From contig LLEY01000001.1 in NCBI GenBank assembly GCA_001414485.1, positions 952,360 to 1,016,359 on the forward strand: a DNA stretch of 64,000 nt, in the 5' to 3' direction. The position numbers and the translations under genes were made by a program. The stretch is from Calycina herbarum. Lineage: Eukaryota; Ascomycota; Leotiomycetes; Helotiales; Pezizellaceae. Shown here piece by piece: positions 63,874-64,000 of the stretch. The notes under the pieces are model-generated. The model ran no database searches and had not been told where the DNA came from. It was given only the letters and a program-made list of their open reading frames with translations. Every line of letters begins with the position of its first letter. Position 1 is the stretch's first letter.

Positions 63874-64000
63874 TTATTTATTTATTTATTTCTATTTAAC
63901 GTCAGGCGGAGTCTAGATCGCGTGGTCTAGGTCCTAAAAAGTCCCAAAGGAGGGCAAATGACGCTAGGGGGGTGCCCTAGGCTACAGGGGGTGTAAACGA
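63874..64000 (-). mobile_element. 3' end of a second LINE copy, continuing beyond the window
   Basis: TTATTTATTTATTTATTTC followed by the same 3'-UTR sequence as at 15372-15496 (CTATTTAACGTCAGGCGGA, then GAGGGCAAATGACGCTAGGG). Same orientation as the first copy. The body of the element lies to the right of the window. Confidence 0.85.

Noticed and set aside
1..64000. tRNA or rRNA genes
   Set aside because: I looked for conserved B-box (GGTTCGANTCC-like) and rRNA core sequences and saw none that fit a full structure; a tRNA scan would be needed to exclude short genes.

Overview
The window is filamentous ascomycete DNA. Introns are short with GTATGT/GTAAGT donors, CTAAC or CTGAC branch sites and YAG acceptors. 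The genes are fungal families: fumarylacetoacetase, family X DNA polymerase, succinate/fumarate carrier and a HET-domain protein. The repeats carry stop codons made mostly by CAG/CAA to TAG/TAA changes on the coding strand, plus Cys-to-Tyr changes, the mark of repeat-induced point mutation (RIP). A Leotiomycete is my best guess from the style of the DUF3723, HeLo-like and Tc1 sequences; this is an inference, not a demonstration.

There are two landscapes. Positions 1-15.37 kb are ordinary gene space: an orphan coiled-coil protein (2432-3901, +), fumarylacetoacetase (4730-6080, +, one intron), a three-exon basic protein of unknown function (7043-9688, +), a pol lambda/mu/Pol4-type polymerase (12119-10257, -) and a five-exon mitochondrial succinate/fumarate carrier (13265-14635, +). 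They share no operon-like logic, although the hydrolase releases fumarate and the carrier exchanges it.

From 15.37 kb to the end is a nested, mostly RIP-decayed transposon field, bracketed by two same-orientation 3' ends of one LINE family (15372 and 63874). It holds a 5'-truncated LINE (-), a longer Tad-like LINE (+, 17.5-22.95 kb) with two solo LTRs in it, a complete Ty3/Gypsy element (23685-30938, coding on -) with an antisense gene, decayed genes (pogo-type transposase, HeLo-like STAND N-terminus, DUF3723 protein with a long QERLAREE repeat, SRPK-like kinase, secreted ferritin-like protein, 2EXR protein), two large TA-flanked inverted-repeat elements (49938-53804 and 54033-59752), a Tc1 element, a MITE and minisatellites.

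The outstanding locus is an intact HET-domain gene (57797 to 54903, -) inside the second inverted-repeat element. Its 5' part is a chain of introns separated by exons of exactly one codon. Seven of the introns are near-identical 69-nt copies (GTAAGT...CTGAC...TTTTAG) in a 72-bp tandem array; three diverged introns continue the chain down to the first long exon. Ten consecutive triplets (GAG ATG CGG ATG GAC GAC ATT GAC AGA ATT) join exon 1 to the body of the protein, all in phase 0, so any donor spliced to any downstream acceptor keeps the frame. The triplets differ from each other while the introns between them hardly do.
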